Below, piece by piece: positions 1 to 9,136 of a DNA stretch of 34,504 bases (the stretch's first letter is position 1; the number at the start of each line of letters is the position of its first letter). The notes beneath the pieces were generated by a model. It was given only the letters and a program-made list of their open reading frames with translations, did no database searches and was not told the origin of the DNA. The position numbers and the translations under genes are program-made. This DNA comes from Acidimicrobiales bacterium (GTDB taxonomy: Bacteria; Actinomycetota; Acidimicrobiia; Acidimicrobiales; UBA8592), in the NCBI GenBank assembly GCA_029244605.1, contig JAQWQL010000047.1, positions 1 through 34,504 on the forward strand, read 5' to 3'.

Positions 1-2
1 AC

Positions 3-1502
3 TACGACGGCGCTTCTGGCGTTATCGATTTCCTCGATGCTGGTGAACCAGGAACAGGTATTTACGAAGTGTATGAATATGACGGTGAAGGTAATCAACA
101 AGTAGTTGAAGAACTCACCTTCGAATCCGGTTCAGCACCAGCTGAAGCAGCTCCAGCACCAGAACCTGAAGAAGAACGAACAGCTTCAGACGTTGGAATT
201 ACTGAGGACACTATCAAAATCGGTGTCGTCGTTTCCGACCTACAGGGACTTATGGATATCGGATACCCGCTTCCTGCAGCCCTATCAACCGATCACCTCT
301 CAGAACGTTTCACTAAATATTTCGATGAGTGGAATGCAGCAGGTGGAATTAACGGAAGAATGGTTGAAGGTGTTCAAATCACATGGGATCCACTCGATAA
401 TTCGACAATGGAACAATCCTGTACCGAAGCAGTCCTTGATGAGCAAGTATTCATGGCTATCAATGCATCTGGTTTCAGCCAGGCATTCATTCCATGTTTC
501 ACTGAAGACAACGACACAACATTCTTCTATGGTGAAGTTGCTTCACAAGCAATGATTGACGCAGCACCCAATCGCCTCTTTTCTCTCAATCCACCATCAG
601 AAATCGCTGGTGAGGCAGGAGCTCAACTAATCATAGATCAGGCGCTAATACCAGCAGGTTCTAAGGTAGGGATTCTTGACTCTGTAAACCCTCCAATTGC
701 CGCCGCTGGTGAATCAGCAGCGACCATTCTTGAAGGAGCTGGATATACAACGACGACGATTACAGTCAACACACTTAGCGGTGACAATGCAGCTGCAAAT
801 GCTGAAGGTGCAGCTGCGGTTGCACAATTCACAGCTGAAGGCGTCGACCATGTCTTCGTTATTATCCCGTTTATTTATGCTTCTGGGTTCTGGGGAGAAG
901 TTGGTGCTCTACAACCATCTTGGGATCGAACAATCCTTGATTCTGCATCCTCAAATTGCACACCCTTCGGAGCAAGCCGAACTAACGCGGCAGCAGCTGG
1001 AGCTATTTGTGTAACGTCATATGACTCGTATGCAAGTCCAGAAGGTGGAGTCGATGACGACGATGCGTTCGAAGCGCAATGTCGCCAAGAATGGGTAGAT
1101 CACTTCCCGATCTTTGAAGGTCAGAGCGACAAAGGCGCTCCTTCCGGTGAAGTCGGATTAGAAACATCGGATGGAAGACTCCTTAATTCAGATTATGCAC
1201 CTGGTGAGTGCACGATGCAGTATCTGATTAAGGATGCACTTGAAAACGCCGGAGTTAACCCAACGAGAGATTCATTCGCTGCGGCGATGCTTGAGCTCTC
1301 TGGGCCTCAGGCATTCCGCTCTAATGGAGAAGGTGCCTTCGGACCCGGCAAGAATTACTTTTCAACGCAAATGCAAGCCGTAGAATTTACACTTGCATCA
1401 AAAGATACTCCAGCTGGAGATGACGGAACATTCAATGGATGTCCTGCTCCAGTGAACTGTTGGGTACCTGTTAGCGGTGAATGGTTTAAATTCGATAGCT
1501 AG
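3..1502 (+). CDS. ABC transporter substrate-binding protein (Liv/HAAT-like), 5'-partial; C-terminal end of one SBP domain, Pro/Glu-rich linker, then a complete second SBP domain
   Basis: The frame is open to the left window edge upstream of the listed ATG at 69 (YDGASGVIDFLDAGEPGTGIYEVYEY...). This resembles the C-terminal strand of periplasmic binding proteins. It is followed by SAPAEAAPAPEPEEER, then ITEDTIKIGVVVSDLQG...WNAAGGINGRMV, typical of an SBP N-terminus. Confidence 0.8.
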   Translation, partial: YDGASGVIDFLDAGEPGTGIYEVYEYDGEGNQQVVEELTFESGSAPAEAAPAPEPEEERTASDVGITEDTIKIGVVVSDLQGLMDIGYPLPAALSTDHLSERFTKYFDEWNAAGGINGRMVEGVQITWDPLDNSTMEQSCTEAVLDEQVFMAINASGFSQAFIPCFTEDNDTTFFYGEVASQAMIDAAPNRLFSLNPPSEIAGEAGAQLIIDQALIPAGSKVGILDSVNPPIAAAGESAATILEGAGYTTTTITVNTLSGDNAAANAEGAAAVAQFTAEGVDHVFVIIPFIYASGFWGEVGALQPSWDRTILDSASSNCTPFGASRTNAAAAGAICVTSYDSYASPEGGVDDDDAFEAQCRQEWVDHFPIFEGQSDKGAPSGEVGLETSDGRLLNSDYAPGECTMQYLIKDALENAGVNPTRDSFAAAMLELSGPQAFRSNGEGAFGPGKNYFSTQMQAVEFTLASKDTPAGDDGTFNGCPAPVNCWVPVSGEWFKFDS

Positions 1503-1522
1503 ATCAAAAAAACTAGGTGAGA

Positions 1523-1557
1523 TGAGGGGCAGCGAAAGCTGCCCCTCACTCATTTTT
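1523..1557 (+). terminator. Rho-independent terminator
   Basis: Perfect 11-bp inverted repeat TGAGGGGCAGC-GAAA-GCTGCCCCTCA with a GAAA tetraloop, followed by CTCATTTTTG, just after the SBP stop. Confidence 0.85.
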
Positions 1558-1603
1558 GATTACTTTCGTAATCTATACTTGAAACTAAATCGTTGGAGGA
1601 AAG

Positions 1604-2254
1604 ATGAAAGTTTCTCAAGCAGTAAAACAGAGAAAATCTATACGAGGGTTTTTACCTAACCCCGTAGAGGATGAAGTTCTTTCCTCATTACTTGAAAAGG
1701 CAGCGAGAGCTCCATCTGGCGGCAACGTCCAACCATGGCGGGTTTATGTAATTAACAACGCACGGATGCATGATTTCAAAACACACATAGCCGACTTTTC
1801 ACTCGGTGAACCTGAATATCCGATTTACCCACCCAAACTCCAAGAACCTTACCGGACAAATCGATTTGAGCTCGGAGAAGACATGTACGCCCTTTTAGGA
1901 ATACCCAGAGAAGACAAGTCAGCACGGTTAGCGAATATGTCAAAGAATTATGATTTCTTTGGGGCCCCAGCAGCTTTTTTCTGCTTCGTTGACCGGTGCA
2001 TGGGTTCAGCCCAGTGGTCAGATCTTGGGATGTTTCTCCAAACCTTCATGTTGCTCGCTGAAGAAGCCGGTTTAGGAACGTGCGCTCAGGAAGCTTGGGC
2101 CATGCATCAAAAAGCGGTATCAGCGTTCGTGAAATCCCCTGAGAGTGAAATGCTTTTCTGCGGAATGTCCATTGGATACCCGGATTGGGAACAACCAGTG
2201 AATTTACTGGAATCGAAACGTATGCCCCTTGACCAGTGGTGCTCATGGGCATAG
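1604..2254 (+). CDS. Nitroreductase family protein
   Basis: N-terminal VKQRKSIRGFLPNPVEDEVLSSLLEKAARAPSGGNVQPWRVYVI is characteristic of nitroreductases. An SD-like GGAGGAAAG precedes the ATG. Confidence 0.9.
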   Translation: MKVSQAVKQRKSIRGFLPNPVEDEVLSSLLEKAARAPSGGNVQPWRVYVINNARMHDFKTHIADFSLGEPEYPIYPPKLQEPYRTNRFELGEDMYALLGIPREDKSARLANMSKNYDFFGAPAAFFCFVDRCMGSAQWSDLGMFLQTFMLLAEEAGLGTCAQEAWAMHQKAVSAFVKSPESEMLFCGMSIGYPDWEQPVNLLESKRMPLDQWCSWA

Positions 2255-2260
2255 TAGAGA

Positions 2261-5083
2261 TTACGTCGTAGACCCATCACCACTTCGTTGAATCGCCCGT
2301 TCATCAGTCCCGAGGTATGAAGCGATGACGTTTGGGTCGTTCCGCACGGTTTCAGGTGACCCTTCGGCAATAACCGAACCCGATTCGAGACAGTAGATCC
2401 TGTCGCTAATCGACATGACCATAGGCATATCATGTTCAATAAGGAGAATAGAACTTCCTAATTCTTTTCGTATTGCTCGGATAAGAGGTCCGAAAGCTTC
2501 GGTTTCTTTTTGGGCTACGCCAGCTGTTGGTTCGTCAAGAAGCATCAATTGGGTATCCAGCGCGATCAGCGCTCCAAGCTCCACGATACGTCGAGTTCCG
2601 GTAGATAGTTCAGAGATAAGCTGATCGGCATATCTTCCTAACCCAAGGTAATGAATGATCTCTTCGGCTTCGGCTTTCTTTCTGCGTTCTACAAATGGTG
2701 ATGGCGGTACTCCAAGCATCGACGGTAGTAGAAGGGACCGTTCACGCGCTTCAAGGGCTGTCATTATTGTCTCGCGTGCGGTAAGGCTTCCAAAGAGTTT
2801 TGCATTCTGGAACGCTCGTCCAATTCCTTGTCTTGCCCGAGTGTGACTTACACGATTATGGATGGAAGTTCCGTGAAGTGTAATTTCACCTTCGGATGTA
2901 ACGAATCCTGATATTGCGTTCATTAACGTTGTTTTCCCAGCACCGTTTGTGCCGATAAGTCCAACGATCTCTCCTTGTTGAACATTAATTGACACATTTG
3001 ACACTGCTAGTCGACCACCAAAACTAACTGACACATTTGATGTCTCCAACGCTGGAGTTGTTGTATCAGTATTGGCCTGTCTTTTTGAATGGGACCAGAT
3101 CGCTTCGGATTGTCCTTTATAGGAAGGTGACCAATCTGTTTTGTTCGCTGCCCATGTCAGCATGGTGTCGCGTGCATTATGTAGAAGAGATATTAATCCC
3201 CCGGGGAAGTACATCAGGACAACAAGCATTCCTAAACCGCTAGAGAAGAGTCGGACCTGTGCGCTGCTTTCAAATACTGTGGGGATACCCACTAAAAAGA
3301 TTGTTCCTAATACACCGCCGGTAATTGATGAGATACCTCCGACAACGGCGATAGACATAACAAGTAGTGATTCGCTTGGTTGGAAGGCAAGCGAGCGTAG
3401 AGATCCAGTCGCAGGAACGAGAAGGCCTCCAGCCAAAGCCCCTATTCCTCCCGAAACTGCAAAGGCAATTAATTTTGCTCGTGTCGGAGAAATGGTATAA
3501 GCCGACGCGGTCATTTCGTTATCGCGAACAGCTATTAATGTCCGGCCGATACCTGATCGTCTAAGGCGCCACAGTAGGTAGATAACAACTATTACCGTTG
3601 CAACGCATAAATAGTAGTAAGCCTCTTTATCAGTTTTGAGATCGTAACGTCCAAATATTACTGGGGGTTTAACTTTTGCCCCTCCCGCAGGGTTTGTATT
3701 CAATCTGCCAATCGAGAGTATCCACCGACCAGCGACTAATGAGAAACCAAGCGTGGCAATCCCCAAATACAGACCTCGTATCCGTAGTGCTGGTATTCCA
3801 ACAATGAGAGCTACGAGTATTCCCCACAAAACACCAATTCCGAGTGCCAGAAAGTAATTAAGTGATTCTGCGTAATAGGAGGTCATAAATGCCCCTACTG
3901 CAGCGAACGCATATTGCCCTAGGGATAATTGTCCAGCCCAACCGGTCAGTACAACGGCTGAGAGAACGACCAGCATGACAACCATTACCCCTGCGAAAGC
4001 AATGAGGCGACTTGGTTTATCAATAACCCATGGTAAGCCAATAATTGTGATCGCGAGGAAAGCAATGCCAACACGTGAAACCCACTTATACAAGGGGTAC
4101 TGGATGAGATCTTCATGAGCAGATCGCAGTCGAGGGGTTAAAACCCAGGATTGTTCACTGGTTCTGTTTCCACGATTAATAAATAACATCAAGACAAGAA
4201 GAATTAAGAAAATAGTCAGCAGGTTGGATCCATTCCCAATTCCCCAGTCATCTAGGAATCCTTTGCCTTTATTGGCGAGAACAAGACGGTTGATGATTCC
4301 GATGACAATTCCACCTAGGAGCGCTTTGGGAAATGATTGCAATTTTCCAAACATTGCCGCTGTTAGGGAAAATAGTAGAAGCTCAGGGCCAAGGCTTGAC
4401 CCCACACCACCAGCATCCAATTGCTGTACGGGTCCGATTAATAGCGTTGAAACGCCAGCCAGAACACCTGCAATGAACCAGACCTGTGTGGATACTGACC
4501 GAATTGAGATACCAGCAAGTTGTGCAGCACCTGGATTATCGGCTGCAGATCGGACAGCTAAACCAAACCGTGTCTTTTGAAGAGCGTACCCAAGGATAAT
4601 CGCTAATAAGGGAACAACAATGAGAACAGCAACTTGCTCGCCCCGCAAGAGAATATTCAATCCACCTATCTTCCAATAACCTTTAATTGGTGTCGGATAA
4701 TCCACGCGTTCATTGACAGTGGGTAGCCAAATCTGTATCAATGCAACTAATTGGGCAACACCTAATGTCGCAACGAATAGAAGCAGTCGCGGCTTTGTAA
4801 AGAGTCTCCGAACTACTAAAAGTTCTGTGATTGTAGAAACTGCTGCGCTTGCAGCGATTGCAATAATTGCGGCTAACCAATATGGAAGGCCGTAGTTGAC
4901 CATTAACATTCCCATAACGAATCCGCCGAGGGTTCCTATAGCTCCCTGAGCAAAGTTGATGACACCGGTTGCTTTGAAAATAAGAACAAGTCCAATAGCT
5001 ACCAGAGCATAGATAAGTCCATCAATGAACCCTTGGAAAAGTATCTCATTGCTGTAAACGATTCCTGCTACCGCTGACATCAT
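2261..5083 (-). CDS. Fused Liv/HAAT-type ABC transporter: LivH-like permease + LivM-like permease + LivG-like ATPase
   Basis: Single 940-aa ORF. The N-terminus has the LivH signature (FQGFIDGLIYALVAIGLVLIFKATGVINFAQGAIG), the middle LivM (VVLTGWAGQLSLGQYAFAAVGAF), and the C-terminus an ATPase with Walker A GTNGAGKTT, signature-like LSTGTRR and Walker B LMLLDEP. Confidence 0.92.
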   Translation of the reverse strand: MMSAVAGIVYSNEILFQGFIDGLIYALVAIGLVLIFKATGVINFAQGAIGTLGGFVMGMLMVNYGLPYWLAAIIAIAASAAVSTITELLVVRRLFTKPRLLLFVATLGVAQLVALIQIWLPTVNERVDYPTPIKGYWKIGGLNILLRGEQVAVLIVVPLLAIILGYALQKTRFGLAVRSAADNPGAAQLAGISIRSVSTQVWFIAGVLAGVSTLLIGPVQQLDAGGVGSSLGPELLLFSLTAAMFGKLQSFPKALLGGIVIGIINRLVLANKGKGFLDDWGIGNGSNLLTIFLILLVLMLFINRGNRTSEQSWVLTPRLRSAHEDLIQYPLYKWVSRVGIAFLAITIIGLPWVIDKPSRLIAFAGVMVVMLVVLSAVVLTGWAGQLSLGQYAFAAVGAFMTSYYAESLNYFLALGIGVLWGILVALIVGIPALRIRGLYLGIATLGFSLVAGRWILSIGRLNTNPAGGAKVKPPVIFGRYDLKTDKEAYYYLCVATVIVVIYLLWRLRRSGIGRTLIAVRDNEMTASAYTISPTRAKLIAFAVSGGIGALAGGLLVPATGSLRSLAFQPSESLLVMSIAVVGGISSITGGVLGTIFLVGIPTVFESSAQVRLFSSGLGMLVVLMYFPGGLISLLHNARDTMLTWAANKTDWSPSYKGQSEAIWSHSKRQANTDTTTPALETSNVSVSFGGRLAVSNVSINVQQGEIVGLIGTNGAGKTTLMNAISGFVTSEGEITLHGTSIHNRVSHTRARQGIGRAFQNAKLFGSLTARETIMTALEARERSLLLPSMLGVPPSPFVERRKKAEAEEIIHYLGLGRYADQLISELSTGTRRIVELGALIALDTQLMLLDEPTAGVAQKETEAFGPLIRAIRKELGSSILLIEHDMPMVMSISDRIYCLESGSVIAEGSPETVRNDPNVIASYLGTDERAIQRSGDGSTT

Positions 5084-5085
5084 GA

Positions 5086-7293
5086 TTATGCCCCTTCCCC
5101 TGAGAGGAAGACGGCACGTAAAAGGTCATCGCGTTCGAGCAATTCTTGAGCTGGGCCTTGGAATTGTATACGTCCCCGCTCCATGAAGATTGCACGATCA
5201 GCTATTGATAACGCGACATTTACTGATTGCTCTACGATTACCATCGTAATTCCGAGCTCTTTCAATTGTTCAACAACTTTCAGAAGGTCCTGAACGACAA
5301 CTGGCGCTAATCCAAGTGAAAGCTCATCGATCAGAAGGAGTTCAGGTTCAAGAAGGACTGCTTTCGACAGCGCCAGCATCTGCTGTTGCCCTCCGGACAA
5401 AGATCCGGCCTTATCGTTTAGTCTTTCGCTTAACTGGGGAAAGACGGTGAAGACTCTTTCCATGCGTTCGGCCCGTAATTGTTCATCTTCTATGAGCCAA
5501 CTCCATACTTCAAGGTTTTCACCTACTGTTTGTCCGGTGAAGAGAGCTTCACCTCCTGGTACTTGAACCATGCCGAGAGATACGCGGTACTCGGGGTCGA
5601 CGAGTGTGATATCTCTTCCGTTCATGCGAACAACGCCCCTGTCAGGCATTTGTAGGCCTGCTATTGCCTTTAATGCAGTTGATTTTCCTGCACCGTTCGT
5701 TCCTAGAAGAGCGAGAGTTTCTCCTCGGCGGATCTCTAGGTCAACATCGAAAAGGACCTGCAGGTTGCCATAACTAACGTTCATGCCTTGTACCTGTAGA
5801 ACTGGGACATGATCCGGATTTTCTCTTGCTCTTCGTTCCTCTTCTTGTTCATTCAATAATTCCTCAACGACAAGTGAGATATCTCTTTTCATGAAACGAG
5901 ATCCGTACATGATCAACACGCCGCCTATAAGTGCTGCAGGCGGAACGACAATAGTGAGTGCGGTTCGTTCTCCATACGCGTCGGAAAAAGCCCCGGTGAG
6001 GATACCGCCGAAGAATCCGCCCATTAGAAAGATATAGACACCCACTAGCGAAAAGGCTTGTGCGCGCATTCTGTACGGAACCACAGCAGATAAAGTCGGG
6101 CCCATTTGCGTAAAAGCTGCGCCTTGGCAGGCATTCCCGAGCGTATAGAAGACCATTAAAATAACAATGCTTGAGAACCGAACTCCGATCGTTACGAAAA
6201 TCCCGTACAAGGTCACGAGAAAACCCATTAACCAAAGAGCTTTCTTTGGGTCCTGTCTGAAAAGTTTGTCCCCTACCTTTCCCGCAATCGGGATAGCGAT
6301 AAGAGCGGCGGCCCAACTAATTGAGATCAACCAACCTCGCTTAAACGCTCCATAGCCGTAATGTTCTTCGAGCAAAAGAGACATGGTCGTCGGGACCGCG
6401 ACAAGAGCAAAGCCCAATACCCCGATACCAACTACCAGATAATAAAACGACCTGACATTTTTTAATCTTTGAAAAGCTGAAGAAAGCCTGACAGGAGGCT
6501 CTTCCTCAGCTTTTTCTAATGTTCCGCCGAGAACAGCATCCTGTTCGTATGCTCCACGTACCGGTTCTTTCAAAAGGAAAATAGCAACTACAAGAATGAG
6601 AGCAGGAATAGAAAAGAGATAGAACGCTATTCGCCAATCCTCAGGCCCATCGCCGGCTAATAAAACAATCCCGCCAGCTATAAAAGGCCCGATCACCTGG
6701 CCGATAGGACGCCCTAATGCTTCGGCAGCAAAAATTCTTGCACGAATAGCAATCGGATATTGATCAGCGATTAACGAAGGAGAGATCGGAATTTTTGCCC
6801 CTGCACCTAATCCGGTTCCGGCACGTCCTATAGCTAACTGAAATGCGTTTTGGACTGCACCAGTGAAAGCGACAAGACCTGCCCACAATCCGGTAGCGAT
6901 AGAAAGAACACTTACCCTCCGATACCGGTCGGCCAACCAGGCAAAAGGAATAGTTGAGAGAACAAGAACAACCCCACCGAAACTTCCTAAACCCAGAAGC
7001 ATAGTGTCGGAGATATTCAGCGTTTTTTGAATATCAGGACCAAGTACGGTAATCGCAACCCGGTCAAACTCCTCAACGATCGATAGAAAGAGTAGAACGA
7101 GGGCCATAGGAACCCCGCCCTTCTTCACTCCTTCTCTGAAGGTCATTTCTTCGTCACCCACTCCGGGGAGTAGATCATCAGGTAAGACGGTGTCAGCAGT
7201 GGCTTCTTCCAGAGCTGCTTTTCGAGCTTCTTCTTCTTCAAGGATGGTTGCAGAAATACTTGCTGCATCATCTGAAGTTGATGCTTCGTCCAC
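5086..7293 (-). CDS. MFS transporter fused to LivF-type ABC ATP-binding domain
   Basis: 735-aa uninterrupted ORF. About aa 55-470 are MFS-like (multiple TM segments, WLADRYRRVSVLSIATGLWAG loop motif). About aa 495-735 form a LivF-like ATPase (GTNGAGKS, LSGGQQQMLALSKAVLLEPELLLIDELSLGLAP). Its stop lies 2 nt before the LivHMG-fusion ATG. Confidence 0.92.
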   Translation of the reverse strand: MDEASTSDDAASISATILEEEEARKAALEEATADTVLPDDLLPGVGDEEMTFREGVKKGGVPMALVLLFLSIVEEFDRVAITVLGPDIQKTLNISDTMLLGLGSFGGVVLVLSTIPFAWLADRYRRVSVLSIATGLWAGLVAFTGAVQNAFQLAIGRAGTGLGAGAKIPISPSLIADQYPIAIRARIFAAEALGRPIGQVIGPFIAGGIVLLAGDGPEDWRIAFYLFSIPALILVVAIFLLKEPVRGAYEQDAVLGGTLEKAEEEPPVRLSSAFQRLKNVRSFYYLVVGIGVLGFALVAVPTTMSLLLEEHYGYGAFKRGWLISISWAAALIAIPIAGKVGDKLFRQDPKKALWLMGFLVTLYGIFVTIGVRFSSIVILMVFYTLGNACQGAAFTQMGPTLSAVVPYRMRAQAFSLVGVYIFLMGGFFGGILTGAFSDAYGERTALTIVVPPAALIGGVLIMYGSRFMKRDISLVVEELLNEQEEERRARENPDHVPVLQVQGMNVSYGNLQVLFDVDLEIRRGETLALLGTNGAGKSTALKAIAGLQMPDRGVVRMNGRDITLVDPEYRVSLGMVQVPGGEALFTGQTVGENLEVWSWLIEDEQLRAERMERVFTVFPQLSERLNDKAGSLSGGQQQMLALSKAVLLEPELLLIDELSLGLAPVVVQDLLKVVEQLKELGITMVIVEQSVNVALSIADRAIFMERGRIQFQGPAQELLERDDLLRAVFLSGEGA

Positions 7294-7384
7294 TATCCCC
7301 CCTCCTCTATTGTCTCTACCTTGAGTTATCCGAGAGCGTAGTAGAAACTCAGCAATATCTCATCTTCGCATAAAGCAATATTGC

Positions 7385-9088
7385 TTATTTCGCTGATTTA
7401 ATGATTTCAGCAATATGAGCAGGAGTTTCTCCAATGGGTACCAATGTGGCTTCTCCACTGCTACGGGGAACAAACTCGACTACTCCATCAGCTATTCCTT
7501 TTGGCCCAACAGTAACTCGATAGGGAATACCGATTAATTCAGCATCTGCGAATTTTACCCCAGGCCTAGCGTCACGGTCATCGAGCAATACTTCTACCCC
7601 GAGGTTTAGTAGCGATGCATAGATTTCTTCTCCAATGCGCACGTTTTCCTCATTTTTAGGTTGGACGATGGTAATGAGCACTTGAAAAGGGGCAACCGCT
7701 AATGGCCAGATGATCCCTTTTCCATCAAAGTGGGTTTCGACGATAGTTGCTAATGCTCGCTCTACACCAATTCCGTAGCTGCCCATAACAACGGTTCGGT
7801 TTTTCCCATTCTCATCCAAGACGCTAACGCCGAATGTTTCAGCGTATTTCGTCCCTAATTTAAAAATGTGACCTGATTCAATAGTTGGGACAATGTCCAA
7901 CGGTTCTTTACACGTTGAACACAAATCCCCGCTCTGTACTTCGCGAAGATCCACCCATTCGCCCACTTCGATATCTCGCTCAACGGTCACACCGGAAAAG
8001 TGGTAATCATTTTCGTTCGCTCCGGTGACCATATCGGATCGGCCCTTCAAAGCACTATCTACGAGGATGGGGCAATCTGATACACCAACCGCCCCTAGAG
8101 ATCCTGGTTCAGCGCCGAGAAAGTCCAGTGTTTCTTCACTTCTTGCTTGACGTAACAGAACGGCACCGGTTGCATCAGCGAGCTTTTGCTCGTTGAGCTG
8201 ATGATCTCCACGAACAAGCGCCAGAGTAATTTGCCCATCAATGACATAAACCATGGTTTTGATCTGGTTACTTGCGGGATGTCCACTCTCAGCAAGATCA
8301 GCAATAGTTCGTATGCCCGGTGTTGCGAATTTCTCTGGTTTGTCTGCACCTTTTTCATCATTCACCGGTTCGAGATATGAGAGAGCTTTTTCTATGTTTG
8401 CCCCATATCCGCAGCTCGTGCAGATGACTGTTTCATCTTCGCCTGAATCAGCACGAACCATGAACTCGACACTGTCGGAACCTCCCATATTTCCCGATGA
8501 TGCTTCCACCGGGATAGCTTCAAGGTCCATGCGATTGAAGATTCTCGTATACGCCTCATGTTGAAGTTTGAACGAAATATCAAGACCCTCTTCATCTAAA
8601 TCAAATGAGTATGCATCTTTCATGGTGAATTCTCGAACCCGTAGCAAGCCGCTTTTGGGTCGGGCTTCATCACGGTATTTGGTGTGTATTTGATACCACA
8701 TCTGCGGAAGCTGTTTGTACGATGTGATTTCAGATCCGACGATTGCGAAAATCTCCTCCGCTGTTACACCGAGAGCTACTTCAGCGCCATGGCGGTCTTC
8801 AAGTCGAAACATGATTTCACCCATTGATTCCCAACGGCCTGATTTTTGCCACGAAGAAGCTGGCTGCAAGGTAGGCATCTGTACTTGCTGGCCGCCAATG
8901 TTATTCATCTCTTCTTCAATGATCGCGATTATTTTTTTCCGAACTCTATGTGCTAATGGAAGAAGAATGTAATGGCCAGAATGTAACTGACGAATATATC
9001 CACCGCGAACAAGCAGTTTATGGCTTTCAGCTTCAGCGTCGCCGGGGGCGTCACGAAGGGTTGGAGAAAATAAAGAAGTCCATCGCAT
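7385..9088 (-). CDS. proS: Prolyl-tRNA synthetase (bacterial type)
   Basis: MRWTSLFSPTLRDAPGDAEAESHKLLVRGGYIRQLHSGHYILLPLAHRV and GSYGIGVERALATIVE are class II ProRS motifs. Confidence 0.96.
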   Translation of the reverse strand: MRWTSLFSPTLRDAPGDAEAESHKLLVRGGYIRQLHSGHYILLPLAHRVRKKIIAIIEEEMNNIGGQQVQMPTLQPASSWQKSGRWESMGEIMFRLEDRHGAEVALGVTAEEIFAIVGSEITSYKQLPQMWYQIHTKYRDEARPKSGLLRVREFTMKDAYSFDLDEEGLDISFKLQHEAYTRIFNRMDLEAIPVEASSGNMGGSDSVEFMVRADSGEDETVICTSCGYGANIEKALSYLEPVNDEKGADKPEKFATPGIRTIADLAESGHPASNQIKTMVYVIDGQITLALVRGDHQLNEQKLADATGAVLLRQARSEETLDFLGAEPGSLGAVGVSDCPILVDSALKGRSDMVTGANENDYHFSGVTVERDIEVGEWVDLREVQSGDLCSTCKEPLDIVPTIESGHIFKLGTKYAETFGVSVLDENGKNRTVVMGSYGIGVERALATIVETHFDGKGIIWPLAVAPFQVLITIVQPKNEENVRIGEEIYASLLNLGVEVLLDDRDARPGVKFADAELIGIPYRVTVGPKGIADGVVEFVPRSSGEATLVPIGETPAHIAEIIKSAK

Positions 9089-9136
9089 TGCCTATCAGCG
9101 TAGTTACCTAGAGCTCCTAAAGCTAACCTTTTATAA

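Noticed and set aside
106-555. 149-aa ORF overlapping the SBP gene
   Set aside because: Alternate frame of the well-supported SBP CDS, with no recognisable domain and an unnatural Gln/Leu-rich composition.
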